Shown: positions 9,107-18,940, numbered from the stretch's first letter. The stretch is DNA of 64,000 nucleotides from Moritella sp. JT01 (GCF_001574435.1 NZ_LOCN01000006.1:135638-199637), one strand, 5' to 3'. Numbers and translations: made by a program. The notes: generated by a model from the letters alone, not told the origin.

Positions 9107-9996
9107 CTAGAGCCTTTTCAGAGCTTTCATTGTAAGGTCCCAAGAAACAAACCTTCGTCCATTTCTCACTGCCCAGCGCAGAAAAATTAATAGACTTAAA
9201 ATCGTTAGTTTCAAGTTGAAGTGATCTTTTCTTGCTGGTTTCACTTTGTATATAAGTAAGCGCGTGGTTAAGCGGTGAAGCCTGATATCTCGTTCGGTTA
9301 CGTTATTATCAATCCCTAATTCACCCGAATAAAGATAACGCCTCAGTTTTTCCCATTGATTTAAGGTATAGCTAATGGCCACGCCTATTTTACTTTTCGG
9401 GGTGACTGTTTTTGCACTTTTGCTTAGCCACTCATGAAGTTGCTGCAAGACTGGTTCTGCTTTTTTCACTCGTAAGTGTTGCCGTTCTTCGGGGGTTAAC
9501 GATTTGGCTTTTTTCTCAATCGCATAAAGCGATTGAATGTAATTTAATGCCACAGTGGCTTTGCCTGTTTTTTTGGCTGCGCGGTTAAGGCATCGTGAAA
9601 ATTACGTCTTGCATGAGCCCAGCAACCAACAGGAATAATATCGTCGATATTTTCATAAGCACTGTAACCACCGCATTGTAAGTAACCTGCAAACCCAGCT
9701 AAGAATGCTTTAGGGCAGCTACGTGCGCGACTCGGTTGGTAATCGTAGATTACAACCGGTTTTGCCGTGTATTCATTACTACGATAAACCCACATGTATG
9801 ATTTTTGCTGTGCAGTTCGATCTTTTTCATCAAGTACTTGGATCGTTGTTTCATCTGCGCAGAGCGTTGATTGAGCAAGTAAATGTGTTTTCATTACCGC
9901 TATTAATGGGCTGAGTAATTCAGCGCTTTTAATACACCAATTAGCTAATGTGCCTAGGGTGATCTCAAGACCACCGCGAGCATAGACGAGGTTCAA
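9107..9996 (-). mobile_element. IS66-family transposase (TnpC) remnant
   Basis: Two overlapping leftward frames. 9544-9996 contains the IS66 core: CADETTIQVLDEKDRTAQQK, WVYRS, IYDYQPSRA and GYLQCGGYSAYE, then VGCWAHARRNFHDA. 9107-9553 continues with ALNYIQSLYAIEKKAKSLTPEERQHLR and YLYSGELGIDNNVTERDIR. A one-base frameshift near 9545-9560 separates them. The N-terminal zinc-finger part, the accessory genes tnpA/tnpB and recognisable terminal repeats are all missing, and after VTERDIR the sequence departs from the family. It is an immobile relic beside the broken lipase, whose truncation it may have caused. Confidence 0.85.
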
Positions 9997-10049
9997 GGTA
10001 TAAATAATGAAGGATTAGGTATTAAATAAGGGGCGTTACGTAATTTTCA

Positions 10050-10085
10050 AAAAGAAAAACACGGGGGCAAATTAATGCACCCCGT
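10050..10085 (-). terminator. Intrinsic terminator of the phospholipase D-like gene
   Basis: Read leftwards: ACGGGG, a 13-base loop, CCCCGT, then GTTTTTCTTTTT. It begins 7 bp past the stop of the gene at 10092-11828. Confidence 0.8.
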
Positions 10086-10091
10086 TACGAT

Positions 10092-11828
10092 TTAACTATT
10101 ATTTATTGGTACATGTATGCTGTTTTTCCACATAGGCGTCCACAATTGTTTTTCTAATTGTGCGGTTGCATCTTTATCATCCACAATAACACCAAATTGC
10201 TGTAGTGATGAAGGATATATATTATGGCTACCTACATAAAATACTTTGTCATCAACAATCCACAATTTATTATGACTCATGTTATTCGTTTCACGGCCAT
10301 TAATTGAAATGAAGTTGATATGCAGATTTTTATCTAAGAACGTTTTTGCATAGTTTCTTTCTAAGTAATACGGTGCTTTATGTAATACATTTAATAAATA
10401 GTTATAAACAAACTCAGAATTATACCCTGAACTATAAATACCGCCGTCTAAAGAACTCGTCACGATATCAACCGTAACACCTTTGTAAATAGCACTTGCT
10501 AACGCTTCCATTACAGTGCCATCGATTGTTTTAAGTGGATGTAATACTTTGCCAAATGCGCCTTTAAAAAACAATGCTTGTTGACTTATTTTAATGCTTT
10601 TAGTGGCATTTTTGAATGCATATACTCTCGCAACTTCCGATTGATCTGCATCTTTATCTAGCACACCATTGTTGAGTTTGCTAATAGACATTACTTTCAC
10701 AGCAAGGCCATTTTTAGCATCTGTAGGAGCTACATATGTTGACGAAATATGTGCAGGACAGTCATAAGTGTACTGACCATTTGCGTAGGTAACGAAGGTA
10801 TTAGTAATTGTACCAGTGTTATTACATACATAATTCCACAGTGTATTTCCATATTTAGTCGCAGTAGATGCAATCGGACCTAAGATATTAATACTGAGAT
10901 CATTAACAGGATTTCGCTGTAAATAATCAGCACCCCATAAGTTATGCCCACCAGTAATAACAGACTGGTTATCAACGTTAATTATTTTCCCATGATTCCA
11001 AGCAACATTTAACAACACATCTTTTTGACTATTATTGTTGCCACAATTACTTATTAATTTATTACAAGAACGTACGCTGCCTACAGTAATATCAAGATTA
11101 TTAACTTCAGGAAGTACGCTAGCAATCTCAGAAAGGTAATTGGTCTGAGTTAGACTCAATTGACGTATTTCTTCCTCTTCAGATTCAGCATCATAACCAA
11201 GCATCGGCGTAAAACTACCTTGTAATAGTCGAACCGTAATATGATGATCAGAATATTGCGTATTCTTCGCCAATTGTGACAGTGCATTTTTAATTGTTGC
11301 GGTAAATGCACCACTCGAAAAACTCAGATTTAAGTGACTTATATCCATCGGCTGTAGTGTAACGATATCTACAGATCGTTTTGCTGATACAATATTGTCA
11401 TATATAGCATCTAATATTTTATCTGCCGGAACCGTACACAGTTTTTTAGCATCACCGTCTTTGTTTTTGGTATAAGCTGGCGCAGTACAGGTAGAAACAC
11501 CTCCACATTCCGAATCATCATTACAAGTAGACATATTGAACTCACTGTCTACATGATTAAAACTCAGCGCATCAAAACTCTTATTATAGAATTCGCTACT
11601 GGTTCCAAAAGTGAAATGGGTATCGAGGATCCATCCAGGTTTTAAATAGTTCGTACTTGGTTTTGAAAAAGTTACATCGTTAAATTGTGAATACTTTTCA
11701 TTTAAATGATCGTAAATATCATTAACGTCCAATTCATTTGTACTTGCACTGGCGCTGGCGCTTACAAGTACAAATGCAGAAGCTGCACTTTTCAGAATTA
11801 TCATCGCGTGTTTATTTTGTATCTTCAC
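10092..11828 (-). CDS. Secreted phospholipase D-superfamily protein
   Basis: 578 residues with a cleavable signal peptide ending near the Ala/Ser run SASASAS (about residue 29). Two HxKx4D motifs define the superfamily: H279-G-K281...D286 followed by ITGGHN, and H519-N-K521...D526 followed by YVGSHN. Together the two HKD halves form one active site that hydrolyses phosphodiester bonds. A Cys-rich segment at 102-131 (TCNDDSECGG...LC) probably forms disulfides, consistent with export. Exported enzymes of this type include phospholipase D toxins of fish pathogens such as Photobacterium damselselae-type damselysin; whether this one is a toxin is inference. It stands alone, with its own terminator. 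Confidence 0.85.
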   Translation of the reverse strand: MKIQNKHAMIILKSAASAFVLVSASASASTNELDVNDIYDHLNEKYSQFNDVTFSKPSTNYLKPGWILDTHFTFGTSSEFYNKSFDALSFNHVDSEFNMSTCNDDSECGGVSTCTAPAYTKNKDGDAKKLCTVPADKILDAIYDNIVSAKRSVDIVTLQPMDISHLNLSFSSGAFTATIKNALSQLAKNTQYSDHHITVRLLQGSFTPMLGYDAESEEEEIRQLSLTQTNYLSEIASVLPEVNNLDITVGSVRSCNKLISNCGNNNSQKDVLLNVAWNHGKIINVDNQSVITGGHNLWGADYLQRNPVNDLSINILGPIASTATKYGNTLWNYVCNNTGTITNTFVTYANGQYTYDCPAHISSTYVAPTDAKNGLAVKVMSISKLNNGVLDKDADQSEVARVYAFKNATKSIKISQQALFFKGAFGKVLHPLKTIDGTVMEALASAIYKGVTVDIVTSSLDGGIYSSGYNSEFVYNYLLNVLHKAPYYLERNYAKTFLDKNLHINFISINGRETNNMSHNKLWIVDDKVFYVGSHNIYPSSLQQFGVIVDDKDATAQLEKQLWTPMWKNSIHVPINNS

Positions 11829-12692
11829 GTAGTCGTCTCTGTTTAATTATAAATAAATCTTTGTAACTTAAAGCTAAATTACAAACTTAAGACGAATGTT
11901 ACAGCTTTAAAACTATTTATAAAGACTCTATTAGTTTGGTTTAGTTTTTTAATCTTTACTTTTTAAATATAAAGACCATTACACTTAATTGTGAATTCAT
12001 TGTTTTTCATCACCAATCTAATTTTTAATCACCCCCCTTCCCTTTACAATCTATTAGCAATGCAGATTAACAATATTATACGTTAACGTACTGCATTCGC
12101 GGCTTTAAGCTACTTCCCTTCTATGAATACAGATAAATCAAAGCGTTAATATACCCGTATGACAATAATCAATAACATGTTTCATTAAATATATTCAGCA
12201 ACATCAATTCATTAAAAAACAACCTAAAAATAAATATCTAATCAACAACACCCTGTCCTATAATAGTTTCAGAATATTCTAAAACTACTCAAATAACACC
12301 CAACCCCTTGCCTCATATAAGTATAAATAAATTATTAAAATAAAAATATACTATTTAACAATCACAATAATATACAATTATTCAGCTCTATCTTTAGCCA
12401 TTATTTAATTGAACAGACACTTTAAAATTTTTGATATCGTATTACGGTGCTCAGCATATAAATTATCTACATCCATAAGTTGTCACTAAAATTAAGCATA
12501 TATTGTCACAAACATAATTGTTCACAGGCTTAGCCGTTATTGAGTTAGCTAGGCTAGCTCGTTCTTGGACAGAGACGGCTTAGAGCTTGAGTTGAGCTTC
12601 AAAGAATAGAGTTGCATTACTTAAAATGTATCTTAAGCTGTATACCGTTACTCATACAGCACCCTTCCTATTTATTTTAATGGATTTATTTC
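11829..12692. other. 864-bp AT-rich gene-free region
   Basis: Lies between the divergent phospholipase D-like gene and the WYL regulator. No frame is supported. It carries the promoters of both genes. Near its right end is the palindromic stretch GCTAGGCTAGC and copy 2 of the degenerate hairpin repeat. Confidence 0.6.
12566..12625 (+). repeat. Degenerate intergenic hairpin repeat, copy 2
   Basis: GGCTTAGAGCTTGAG, then AGCTTCAAAG and GTTGCATTACTTAAAA, parallel to the second half of copy 1 (3363-3433). It sits 67 bp upstream of the WYL regulator start. Recognised by eye. Confidence 0.45.
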
Positions 12693-13394
12693 ATGTCTAG
12701 AAGCCAACGACTCTTTGACTTACTCCAGCTATTACGCTGTCATAAGTACCCTGTCTCAGCAGCACACTTAGCTCAAGAACTGAATGTAAGTGTTCGTACT
12801 ATCTACCGGGATATAGTGACATTACAAGCACAAGGTGCGGAGATTGAAGGCGAAGCTGGCCTTGGTTACGTATTGAAACCGACATTTACGCTACCTCCAT
12901 TAATGTTTTCAACAGAAGAGTTAGAAGCTCTCCTGTTAGGAGCTGATTGGGTTGGAAAACAGGCTAATGGTGAGTTTCATAAAGCCGCAAAAAACGCTAT
13001 TGCTAAAATTTCATCAGTATTACCAGAAAATCACATTGTGAAGCGAAGCGCGGATATCATGCGTGTAGCTTCTATCATTGAAGTACCAGAATTAACGACA
13101 GAACTATCATATATTAGAGATGCCATCAAACATCAGTATAAAGCTGAGATTGACTATCAAGACTCTCAAGGGAATCCCAGCTCACGGATAATATGGCCTA
13201 TTCTCATAGGTTTATTCCAGTACCATTATGTTCTAGTGGCTTGGTGTGAAACAAGAGATTCATTTCGTAATTTTAGGCTCGATAGAATAGAACACTGGCA
13301 GTCCCTTGAGCAAAAGTACCGACCTAATCGTCGTGATTTACTGAAAAAATGGCAGGAAATAGAAGGAATTAGTGAGAAAGAAATTCGCTACTGA
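12693..13394 (+). CDS. HTH + WYL domain transcriptional regulator (YafY-like)
   Basis: 233 residues. An N-terminal HTH_11 domain (residues 1-60, with LAQELNVSVRTIYRDIVTLQAQG) binds DNA. A WYL domain (about 130-215; ISYDYQ-type strand AEIDYQDSQG, then WPILIGLFQYHYVLVAWCE and FRNFRLDRI) senses a ligand, in some relatives nucleic acid. The small VOC-family gene follows 64 bp downstream in the same direction; such regulators often control a neighbouring VOC or DinB-type protein, so co-regulation is likely. Confidence 0.9.
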   Translation: MSRSQRLFDLLQLLRCHKYPVSAAHLAQELNVSVRTIYRDIVTLQAQGAEIEGEAGLGYVLKPTFTLPPLMFSTEELEALLLGADWVGKQANGEFHKAAKNAIAKISSVLPENHIVKRSADIMRVASIIEVPELTTELSYIRDAIKHQYKAEIDYQDSQGNPSSRIIWPILIGLFQYHYVLVAWCETRDSFRNFRLDRIEHWQSLEQKYRPNRRDLLKKWQEIEGISEKEIRY

Positions 13395-13458
13395 CAAAAA
13401 CTGTCACTCACATCCATTATATTACTCACTCAATCAGTTGTACTTTTTAGGAACTTAT

Positions 13459-13863
13459 ATGTTTAAAATCGATTCCTTTGTTCTTTATGTCGAAAATATT
13501 GAAATCAGCAAAAATTTTTACACCAATACTTTTGAATGTGACGGTGAAGTTTTATCGCCAACATTTATTTCTTTCTCATTAGGCGATGGGGTTAGCGTTG
13601 AGTTAAAACAACTCGCACAAGTTTCTCCGAAAGCTCATATTACTGGTGGCGGTACAGAGCTATCTTTAATGGTTGATAATTCAAAAGTATTACATCACCT
13701 TTACGAACAATGGGAAAAAAAAGGAGTTAAATTCATTCAAACTCCTTTAGAGTTAATTTTTGGTATTACCTTTGTTGCGATTGATCCTGATGGACATCGA
13801 ATTAGGGTCTTTACGCCGAATATCAAGGGGTCAGAACACTTGATTACTGAACTGTTTTTGTGA
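13459..13863 (+). CDS. Glyoxalase/bleomycin-resistance (VOC) superfamily protein
   Basis: 134 residues from ATG 13459, chosen because TTTTTAGGA precedes it and the VOC fold starts right there (FKIDSFVLYVENIEISKNFYTNTF). An upstream in-frame codon would overlap the regulator and add unrelated sequence. The second beta-alpha-beta unit ends with the typical FVAIDPDGHRIRVFTP. VOC proteins bind a metal or small hydrophobic ligand; the substrate cannot be read from sequence. Probably controlled by the WYL regulator upstream. Confidence 0.85.
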   Translation: MFKIDSFVLYVENIEISKNFYTNTFECDGEVLSPTFISFSLGDGVSVELKQLAQVSPKAHITGGGTELSLMVDNSKVLHHLYEQWEKKGVKFIQTPLELIFGITFVAIDPDGHRIRVFTPNIKGSEHLITELFL

Positions 13864-13970
13864 GATGTTTTGTGGGGATTTGTCAGAAAAAGTCACCTTG
13901 AATACGTCTTAAATATGTTAAAGCATTCTGTTAGAATAATAGGCTATTGATTAAAGAATACCGAGCCAGC

Positions 13971-15164
13971 ATGTCAGAGTTTAAAGAATTTTCACTTTTA
14001 GAGTCAATTATTGACCGCGTTAGCCTTAAAGGCTATAAACAGCCCACACCAATCCAAAAAGAATGTATCCCAGCTCTTATTAATGGGAATGATCTTCTTG
14101 GTATAGCGCAAACGGGAACAGGAAAAACGGCGGCCTTTTCATTGCCTATTATCAATAATTTGGGGCGCAATAAAATAGATATCAACGCTAAGAGCACGCG
14201 TTCGCTCATACTAACACCCACGAGAGAGCTGGCCTCGCAAATAATGCAAAACATTGATGACTACTCTGATGGTTTAGGGCTTAAAACTAAGGTTGTTTAT
14301 GGTGGTGTAGGAAGACAAGATCAAGTTGACTCTATCGCACTTGGACTTGATATTTTAGTGGCCACCCCTGGAAGGTTATTGGATTTAATTAAAACGGGCG
14401 ATATAAATTTTAAGGCGTTAGAAGTATTTGTGTTAGATGAAGCAGATACAATGCTTGATATGGGGTTCTTTAAGGATGTTCAAAGCATCATATCTAAACT
14501 GCCAAAGAACCGACAAACACTATTGTTTTCAGCTACTATGCCTCCTGAAATAGAGATACTTGCAGAAGCAATATTAACGGACCCAACAAAAATTCAAATT
14601 ACTGCTAAAACGGTTACTATCGACTTGATTAATCAAAGTGTATACCATCTTGAAAAATCGAATAAAGTACCTTTGCTATTTAATATCCTGAAAGAAACTG
14701 ACTATGAAAAAGTGCTCATCTTTTGCAAAACAAAGCATGGCGCTGACATCATTGTTCAAGCACTAGAAGAAGCATCAATAACTGCCGCTAGCCTTCACAG
14801 TGGTAAAACACAAGCAGTTAGGGAGAAAGCGTTACAAAACTTTAAAGATTCTAATTTAAGAGTATTAGTTGCAACTGATGTTGCTGCTCGTGGCATTGAT
14901 GTTGATAATATTACTTTAATCATTAACTATAACCTTCCTGAAGATCCAAGAAACTACATACACCGTATAGGACGAACTGCTCGTGCCGGGAAAAGTGGAA
15001 TGGCCATTTCATTTGTTGTAGAAAATGATATAACGCTATTAAATAATATTGAAAAGCGCATAGGGCAAGCCATTCCTGTTGTTACAGAACAGCCTTTCCA
15101 TAAAGAGTTTTCAAAAGCGCCTAAAAAAGTCAAAAAAAAGGTTAAAAAAATAAATAGAAGGTGA
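13971..15164 (+). CDS. DEAD-box ATP-dependent RNA helicase (RhlE-like)
   Basis: All core motifs are present: Q motif (GYKQPTPIQ), I AQTGTGKT, Ia PTRELASQ, Ib ATPGR, II VLDEAD, III SATMP, V TDVAARGID and VI HRIGRTARAG. The C-terminus is a short basic tail (PKKVKKKVKKINRR), as in RhlE-type helicases. Expected to remodel RNA in ribosome assembly or mRNA decay; such helicases are often important in the cold. ATG 13971 is preferred; TTG 13947 would add eight residues. Confidence 0.92.
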   Translation: MSEFKEFSLLESIIDRVSLKGYKQPTPIQKECIPALINGNDLLGIAQTGTGKTAAFSLPIINNLGRNKIDINAKSTRSLILTPTRELASQIMQNIDDYSDGLGLKTKVVYGGVGRQDQVDSIALGLDILVATPGRLLDLIKTGDINFKALEVFVLDEADTMLDMGFFKDVQSIISKLPKNRQTLLFSATMPPEIEILAEAILTDPTKIQITAKTVTIDLINQSVYHLEKSNKVPLLFNILKETDYEKVLIFCKTKHGADIIVQALEEASITAASLHSGKTQAVREKALQNFKDSNLRVLVATDVAARGIDVDNITLIINYNLPEDPRNYIHRIGRTARAGKSGMAISFVVENDITLLNNIEKRIGQAIPVVTEQPFHKEFSKAPKKVKKKVKKINRR

Positions 15165-15185
15165 GAATATCGAGTCTGAGTTACG

Positions 15186-15229
15186 ACTCTAAGCCACTTT
15201 GGGAGAAGTGAAGGCATCTAGCTGATACC
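15186..15229 (+). repeat. Degenerate intergenic hairpin repeat, copy 3
   Basis: ACTCTAAGCCACTTTGGGAG followed by AAGTGAAGG. The arms AAGCCACTT and AAGTGaaGG are imperfectly complementary around a G-rich loop. Closely matches the start of 21455-21520. It begins 22 bp after the helicase stop and may act as its transcript end. Confidence 0.5.
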
Positions 15230-15437
15230 CTCACATTCGTTGTGCGTAGTGAGCAGAGCCTCTTAGCATGTGGTCAAATTTACTGTATCACTACATTTAG
15301 ATGAGATAACAGAAAAAGACTCGTGGAACTGCTGCTTGGTCGAGAAAAAACATGAATCTAAGAGCAAATGCCTTTTATTCTTCCTATACTCAATGCAGTT
15401 CTTTTAACCGTCGTAATATGCTGAGATAAGGAAGACA

Positions 15438-16406
15438 ATGGCCTCTTTATTTGATGTTGCTCGTCGAGTGATCACTAAACTTGAAATTGTGAGTCAAACC
15501 CTCAGTCTACGAAAAGTACGCGGGGAGGAGCCGAGTTATTCGCCCTCATCGTTGCCTTTACCGGATGTTGATATTCTTGTTGGAAAAACAGTGTTGATCA
15601 GCGGTGGGTCGCGGGGAATTGGTTTAGCCATTGCGACCGCGTGTGCTAAGGCTGGCGCGAATGTGGTGATTGCTGCAAAAACCACGATCCCACACCCTAA
15701 ATTACCGGGTACCATTTATACCGCAGCGGAGGAAATTAATCAGGCTGGTGCAGGGCGATCAATGGCTATTCAGCTTGATGTACGTGATGAAATAGCGGTT
15801 CAACGCGCGGTGGATGAGGCTGTTGCTGAGTTCGGTGGTATCGATATTTTAATCAACAATGCCAGTGCGATCCATCTGGATAAGATTGAACATACGCCCG
15901 TGAAAAAGTTTGATTTAATGTTTTGTATTAATGTCAGAGGGACATTTTTACTGACTCAGGCCTGTTTACCGTATCTGCGCCGTAGCCAACATTCCCACGT
16001 AGTGACCTTGTCTCCACCGATCAATCTCGACCCGAAATGGTTTAAACAATACGGGACATACACCACGTCGAAATATGCTATGTCATTATTGAGTCAGTCA
16101 TTTTCCGAAGAGTTCGCAGCCGATGATATTGCCGTGAGTTCTTTGTGGCCGAAAACAGCGATCGCAACATCCGCGGTCGAAAACATGATCGCGGGAAAAT
16201 TGATTGAAGGGGGCTGCCGCAAACCAAGCATCATGGCGGATGCGTGTCTCGCTTTGATTAGCCAGTTACCTTCAGACCATCAGAATGGCTTTTATCTTGA
16301 TGAAGATGTGTTACGTGCACAAGGTGTTAAAGACTTCGATGCATACAGTTGCCATCCGGGTAAACCGTTACAACGAGATTTATTTTTGGATTATGACCCA
16401 CAATAG
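15438..16406 (+). CDS. Short-chain dehydrogenase/reductase (HSDL2-like)
   Basis: 322 residues with a Rossmann fold. The NAD(P)-binding motif is ISGGSRGIGLA (about residues 55-65), then INNAS, and the catalytic pair Tyr/Lys in YTTSK. The loop IPHPKLPGTIYTAAEEI is characteristic of the hydroxysteroid-dehydrogenase-like 2 subgroup. It probably reduces or oxidises an acyl-chain or lipid substrate; the exact one is unknown. Monocistronic as far as visible. Confidence 0.85.
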   Translation: MASLFDVARRVITKLEIVSQTLSLRKVRGEEPSYSPSSLPLPDVDILVGKTVLISGGSRGIGLAIATACAKAGANVVIAAKTTIPHPKLPGTIYTAAEEINQAGAGRSMAIQLDVRDEIAVQRAVDEAVAEFGGIDILINNASAIHLDKIEHTPVKKFDLMFCINVRGTFLLTQACLPYLRRSQHSHVVTLSPPINLDPKWFKQYGTYTTSKYAMSLLSQSFSEEFAADDIAVSSLWPKTAIATSAVENMIAGKLIEGGCRKPSIMADACLALISQLPSDHQNGFYLDEDVLRAQGVKDFDAYSCHPGKPLQRDLFLDYDPQ

Positions 16407-16548
16407 ACGCTGTTTTCTCAGTGTAGTTGCTAAGTAATACTGGCCATCGTTTTCGATTCATTTATGTAAATTGTGTGTGAGAACCTACCCCATTTTTCGC
16501 ATGATAACATCTATGTAAAACCGAACGTTCACATTTTAGTGAGTAACC

Positions 16549-16590
16549 ACTCTACACTTAGGGGCAAAATCGAGTTAGCCGTTCCCACCA
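16549..16590 (+). repeat. Degenerate intergenic hairpin repeat, copy 4
   Basis: ACTCTACACTTAGGGGCAAA followed by TCGAGTTAGCCGTTCCC. Shares GGGGCAAA-TC-AGTTAGCC-TTCCC with 18896-18940. It fills the gap between two convergent genes (SDR and LysR). Confidence 0.5.
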
Positions 16591-17541
16591 CTAATTTATC
16601 TTATTAAAAGAAGTCGCTATTTTTACAACTTCATTATCAATAGATTTGGAGATAAGCTGCCGTATCCAAATATTACCAGGGTCCCTGTCTTGTCGGGAAT
16701 GCCAAAGCATAGATATTGGTGCAGGATCAATATCAAAAGATAACGGAACAACAACAAGCGTTTTTGCACTAACCGCACTAGCCACTACAGATTGGGGTGT
16801 AACACAAACAAGATCACTCTGTTGTAACATTGATGCGACGAGTGAAAAATGATTTACCGCCATCGCTATTTTTCTTTTCACTCCCATTGATTCTAGAACA
16901 TCATCAACATTGGCGCGGGCTTCTCCTGATAACGAAACCATTAGGTGATCTTCTAAAAGATACTGTGCTAGTGGTAATACACCTTTCGAGTCCAGTAACT
17001 TTAATAATCGATGACCCGGTCTAACAACACAAACCAGTTTATTATTAAACAACCAGGTAGCATTAATATTTTTATAATTTCCAACATAATAATGCACTGC
17101 AAGATCAATAGAAGCATCCAATAGTAGCTCTTCGGTATTACGATGAATCGGCACCGAGTGAATACAAATATTTGGAGCCTTTACTTCCATTAGCTGACGT
17201 AAAGGCAACCATAGCATATCGGCTGGATGCTCCGTTATTCCAATTCGAAATACACGCTCAGAACTAGCGGGATCAAAGTGATTTTGGGTATTCATTTCAC
17301 GAATCTCCAGCAATGGAGTTCTAAATTTTTGCCATAAGACGATCGCTCTAGGTGTTGGTCTAATCCCCCTCCCTTGTTTTACAAATAGCGGATCATTCCA
17401 AACAAGACGCATTCGAGCCACCGCATTTGATACCGCAGGTTGCGTCATACCAACCCTAGATGCAGCTAATGTAATTGAACCTTCCTCTATGATCGCGTCA
17501 AAAACAACGAGAAGATTTAAATCTACCTTTGACATTGCCAC
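16591..17541 (-). CDS. LysR-family transcriptional regulator
   Basis: 316 residues. N-terminal winged helix-turn-helix (DLNLLVVFDAIIEEGSITLAASRVGMTQPAVSNAVARMR) and a LysR substrate-binding domain from about residue 95. The DPLFVKQGRGIRPTPRA linker is typical of the NodD/LinR-like branch. Divergently paired with the MDR reductase at 17648, with 106 bp between; LysR proteins usually control the divergent neighbour, so this reductase is the likely target. Confidence 0.9.
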   Translation of the reverse strand: MAMSKVDLNLLVVFDAIIEEGSITLAASRVGMTQPAVSNAVARMRLVWNDPLFVKQGRGIRPTPRAIVLWQKFRTPLLEIREMNTQNHFDPASSERVFRIGITEHPADMLWLPLRQLMEVKAPNICIHSVPIHRNTEELLLDASIDLAVHYYVGNYKNINATWLFNNKLVCVVRPGHRLLKLLDSKGVLPLAQYLLEDHLMVSLSGEARANVDDVLESMGVKRKIAMAVNHFSLVASMLQQSDLVCVTPQSVVASAVSAKTLVVVPLSFDIDPAPISMLWHSRQDRDPGNIWIRQLISKSIDNEVVKIATSFNKIN

Positions 17542-17557
17542 TCCCTATTCATAAATA

Positions 17558-17569
17558 TATCTATAGATA
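17558..17569. promoter_or_regulatory. Palindrome in the LysR/MDR divergent promoter
   Basis: TATCTATAGATA is a perfect 12-bp palindrome 16 bp upstream of the LysR start. It is a candidate LysR operator or autoregulatory site; binding is inferred. Confidence 0.4.
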
Positions 17570-17647
17570 CTATATAAACAATAAATTATACCTATGTAAA
17601 TAAATTGATTATCTTTATTTCACCGCAATTTAAACAATGGACAAAAA

Positions 17648-18652
17648 ATGAAAGCATGGAAAATTATTTCAGATAAAAATGAATTCAACATCAAACAGCA
17701 GACCGTTCACTTAAGAACTCCAGAGCATGGAGAAGTCTGCATTAGAATTCGTGCCGCATCATTAAATAAGCGTGACCTTATGATCATAAAGGGCACATAT
17801 CCTGGCGTGAAAACAGGTGAACTTATTCCTCTGTCGGATGGTGCGGGAGAAATTATCGCTCTCGGTGAGGGGGTGAGTGATCTTCGCCTTGGCGATCGTG
17901 TTGTTAATTTATTTTGGCGCGATTGGATAGATGGTGATTTGGCGCCAAACAATGCAGCTATGGGAAGTACTATACACGGAGTACTAGCAGAAGAAATTAT
18001 ATTACCTGCACACGCGCTAATAAAGATACCTGAATCTCTTAGTTTTGAAGAAGCTGCAACATTACCTTGTGCAGCCCTTACAGCTTGGAACTCACTCATG
18101 GAATCAGGTAAATTAAAACCAAATCAAACAGTTCTTACACTTGGTACAGGTGGGGTATCTCTCTTTACATTACAGTTTGCCAAAGCTGCAGGTGCTACGG
18201 TAATTATAACCTCAAGTAGTAATGAAAAACTTGCCCGAGCCAAAGCTATGGGTGCCGACTTCATCATCAACTACAACACGACGCCTGATTGGGAAGAAGA
18301 AGTACTGCGAATAACTGAGGGAGAAGGTGCCCATTTCATTATAGAAACAGGTGGCCCGGGCACACTGAGTCAATCTTTAAAAGCAGCATCTTTCAACAGT
18401 CAAGTTACTATGATTGGAGTACAGGCCGGAGTAGATGAAAAAATATCGCCATTACCGATTCTATTTAAAAAAATACATCTCAAAGGCATCATGGTAGGAA
18501 ATAGAAAGATGTTCGAAAATATGCTTACTCAGATTGCGACCCATAAAATCAAACCTGTCGTTGATCAAATATTTGACTTCAACGATGCACCTAAAGCATT
18601 CGAAGCTATGGAATCAGCCAAGCATTTTGGAAAAATAGTGATTGTGAATTAG
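17648..18652 (+). CDS. MDR-family NAD(P)-dependent alcohol dehydrogenase / quinone reductase
   Basis: 334 residues. GroES-like N-terminal domain (EVCIRIRAASLNKRDLMIIKG) and a Rossmann domain with TLGTGGVSLFTLQFAKAAGA. The catalytic zinc Cys expected after the SLN motif is replaced (NKRD), so it resembles the zinc-free quinone-oxidoreductase branch. It probably uses NADPH to reduce a quinone, enone or aldehyde. Likely regulated by the divergent LysR. Confidence 0.85.
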   Translation: MKAWKIISDKNEFNIKQQTVHLRTPEHGEVCIRIRAASLNKRDLMIIKGTYPGVKTGELIPLSDGAGEIIALGEGVSDLRLGDRVVNLFWRDWIDGDLAPNNAAMGSTIHGVLAEEIILPAHALIKIPESLSFEEAATLPCAALTAWNSLMESGKLKPNQTVLTLGTGGVSLFTLQFAKAAGATVIITSSSNEKLARAKAMGADFIINYNTTPDWEEEVLRITEGEGAHFIIETGGPGTLSQSLKAASFNSQVTMIGVQAGVDEKISPLPILFKKIHLKGIMVGNRKMFENMLTQIATHKIKPVVDQIFDFNDAPKAFEAMESAKHFGKIVIVN

Positions 18653-18740
18653 TTGCGTATTAACCATTCATTTACATCATAGACTTCAGGTTTGTGAATC
18701 GGTTTGGGTGCATTTGCAAGTTAGTTTTCCAAGTCGTTTT

Positions 18741-18790
18741 TTGAGGGGGGAAGCACCTTAGCATCCAGATAAAAGATGAAAAAGCATTAT
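18741..18790 (+). repeat. Degenerate intergenic hairpin repeat, copy 5 (partial)
   Basis: GAGGGGGGAAGCACCTTAGC resembles the central part of copy 1 (GGGGGGGAAGCGCCTTAGTG), and a weak GCATTATG tail follows. It lies in the 471-bp gene-free stretch 18653-19123, which also holds copy 6 and the MarR operator candidate; no coding frame is supported there. Confidence 0.4.
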
Positions 18791-18895
18791 GCTCATAATT
18801 GGTTTAGGGAGCTGTTGTGATATGACAAATCACTTCCATTCCTCACATCAGAAAATCTATGGCAAATAACTATGTTCATATTACGACTGATTCAA

Positions 18896-18940
18896 AGCTC
18901 TAACTCATTTTGGGGCAAATTCAAGTTAGCCTTTCCCCTA
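18896..18940 (+). repeat. Degenerate intergenic hairpin repeat, copy 6
   Basis: CTAACT and AGTTAG form perfect 6-bp arms around CATTTTGGGGCAAATTCA. The same arm-loop-arm design is seen at 23396-23430 (CTAACA / TGTTAG around CATTTTGGAGCAGAACCT). Confidence 0.55.

Noticed and set aside
9107..9300. C-terminal end of the IS66 frame as a second transposon
   Set aside because: Sequence after VTERDIR does not match IS66, but I could not assign it to any other family, so it is left as degenerate remnant.
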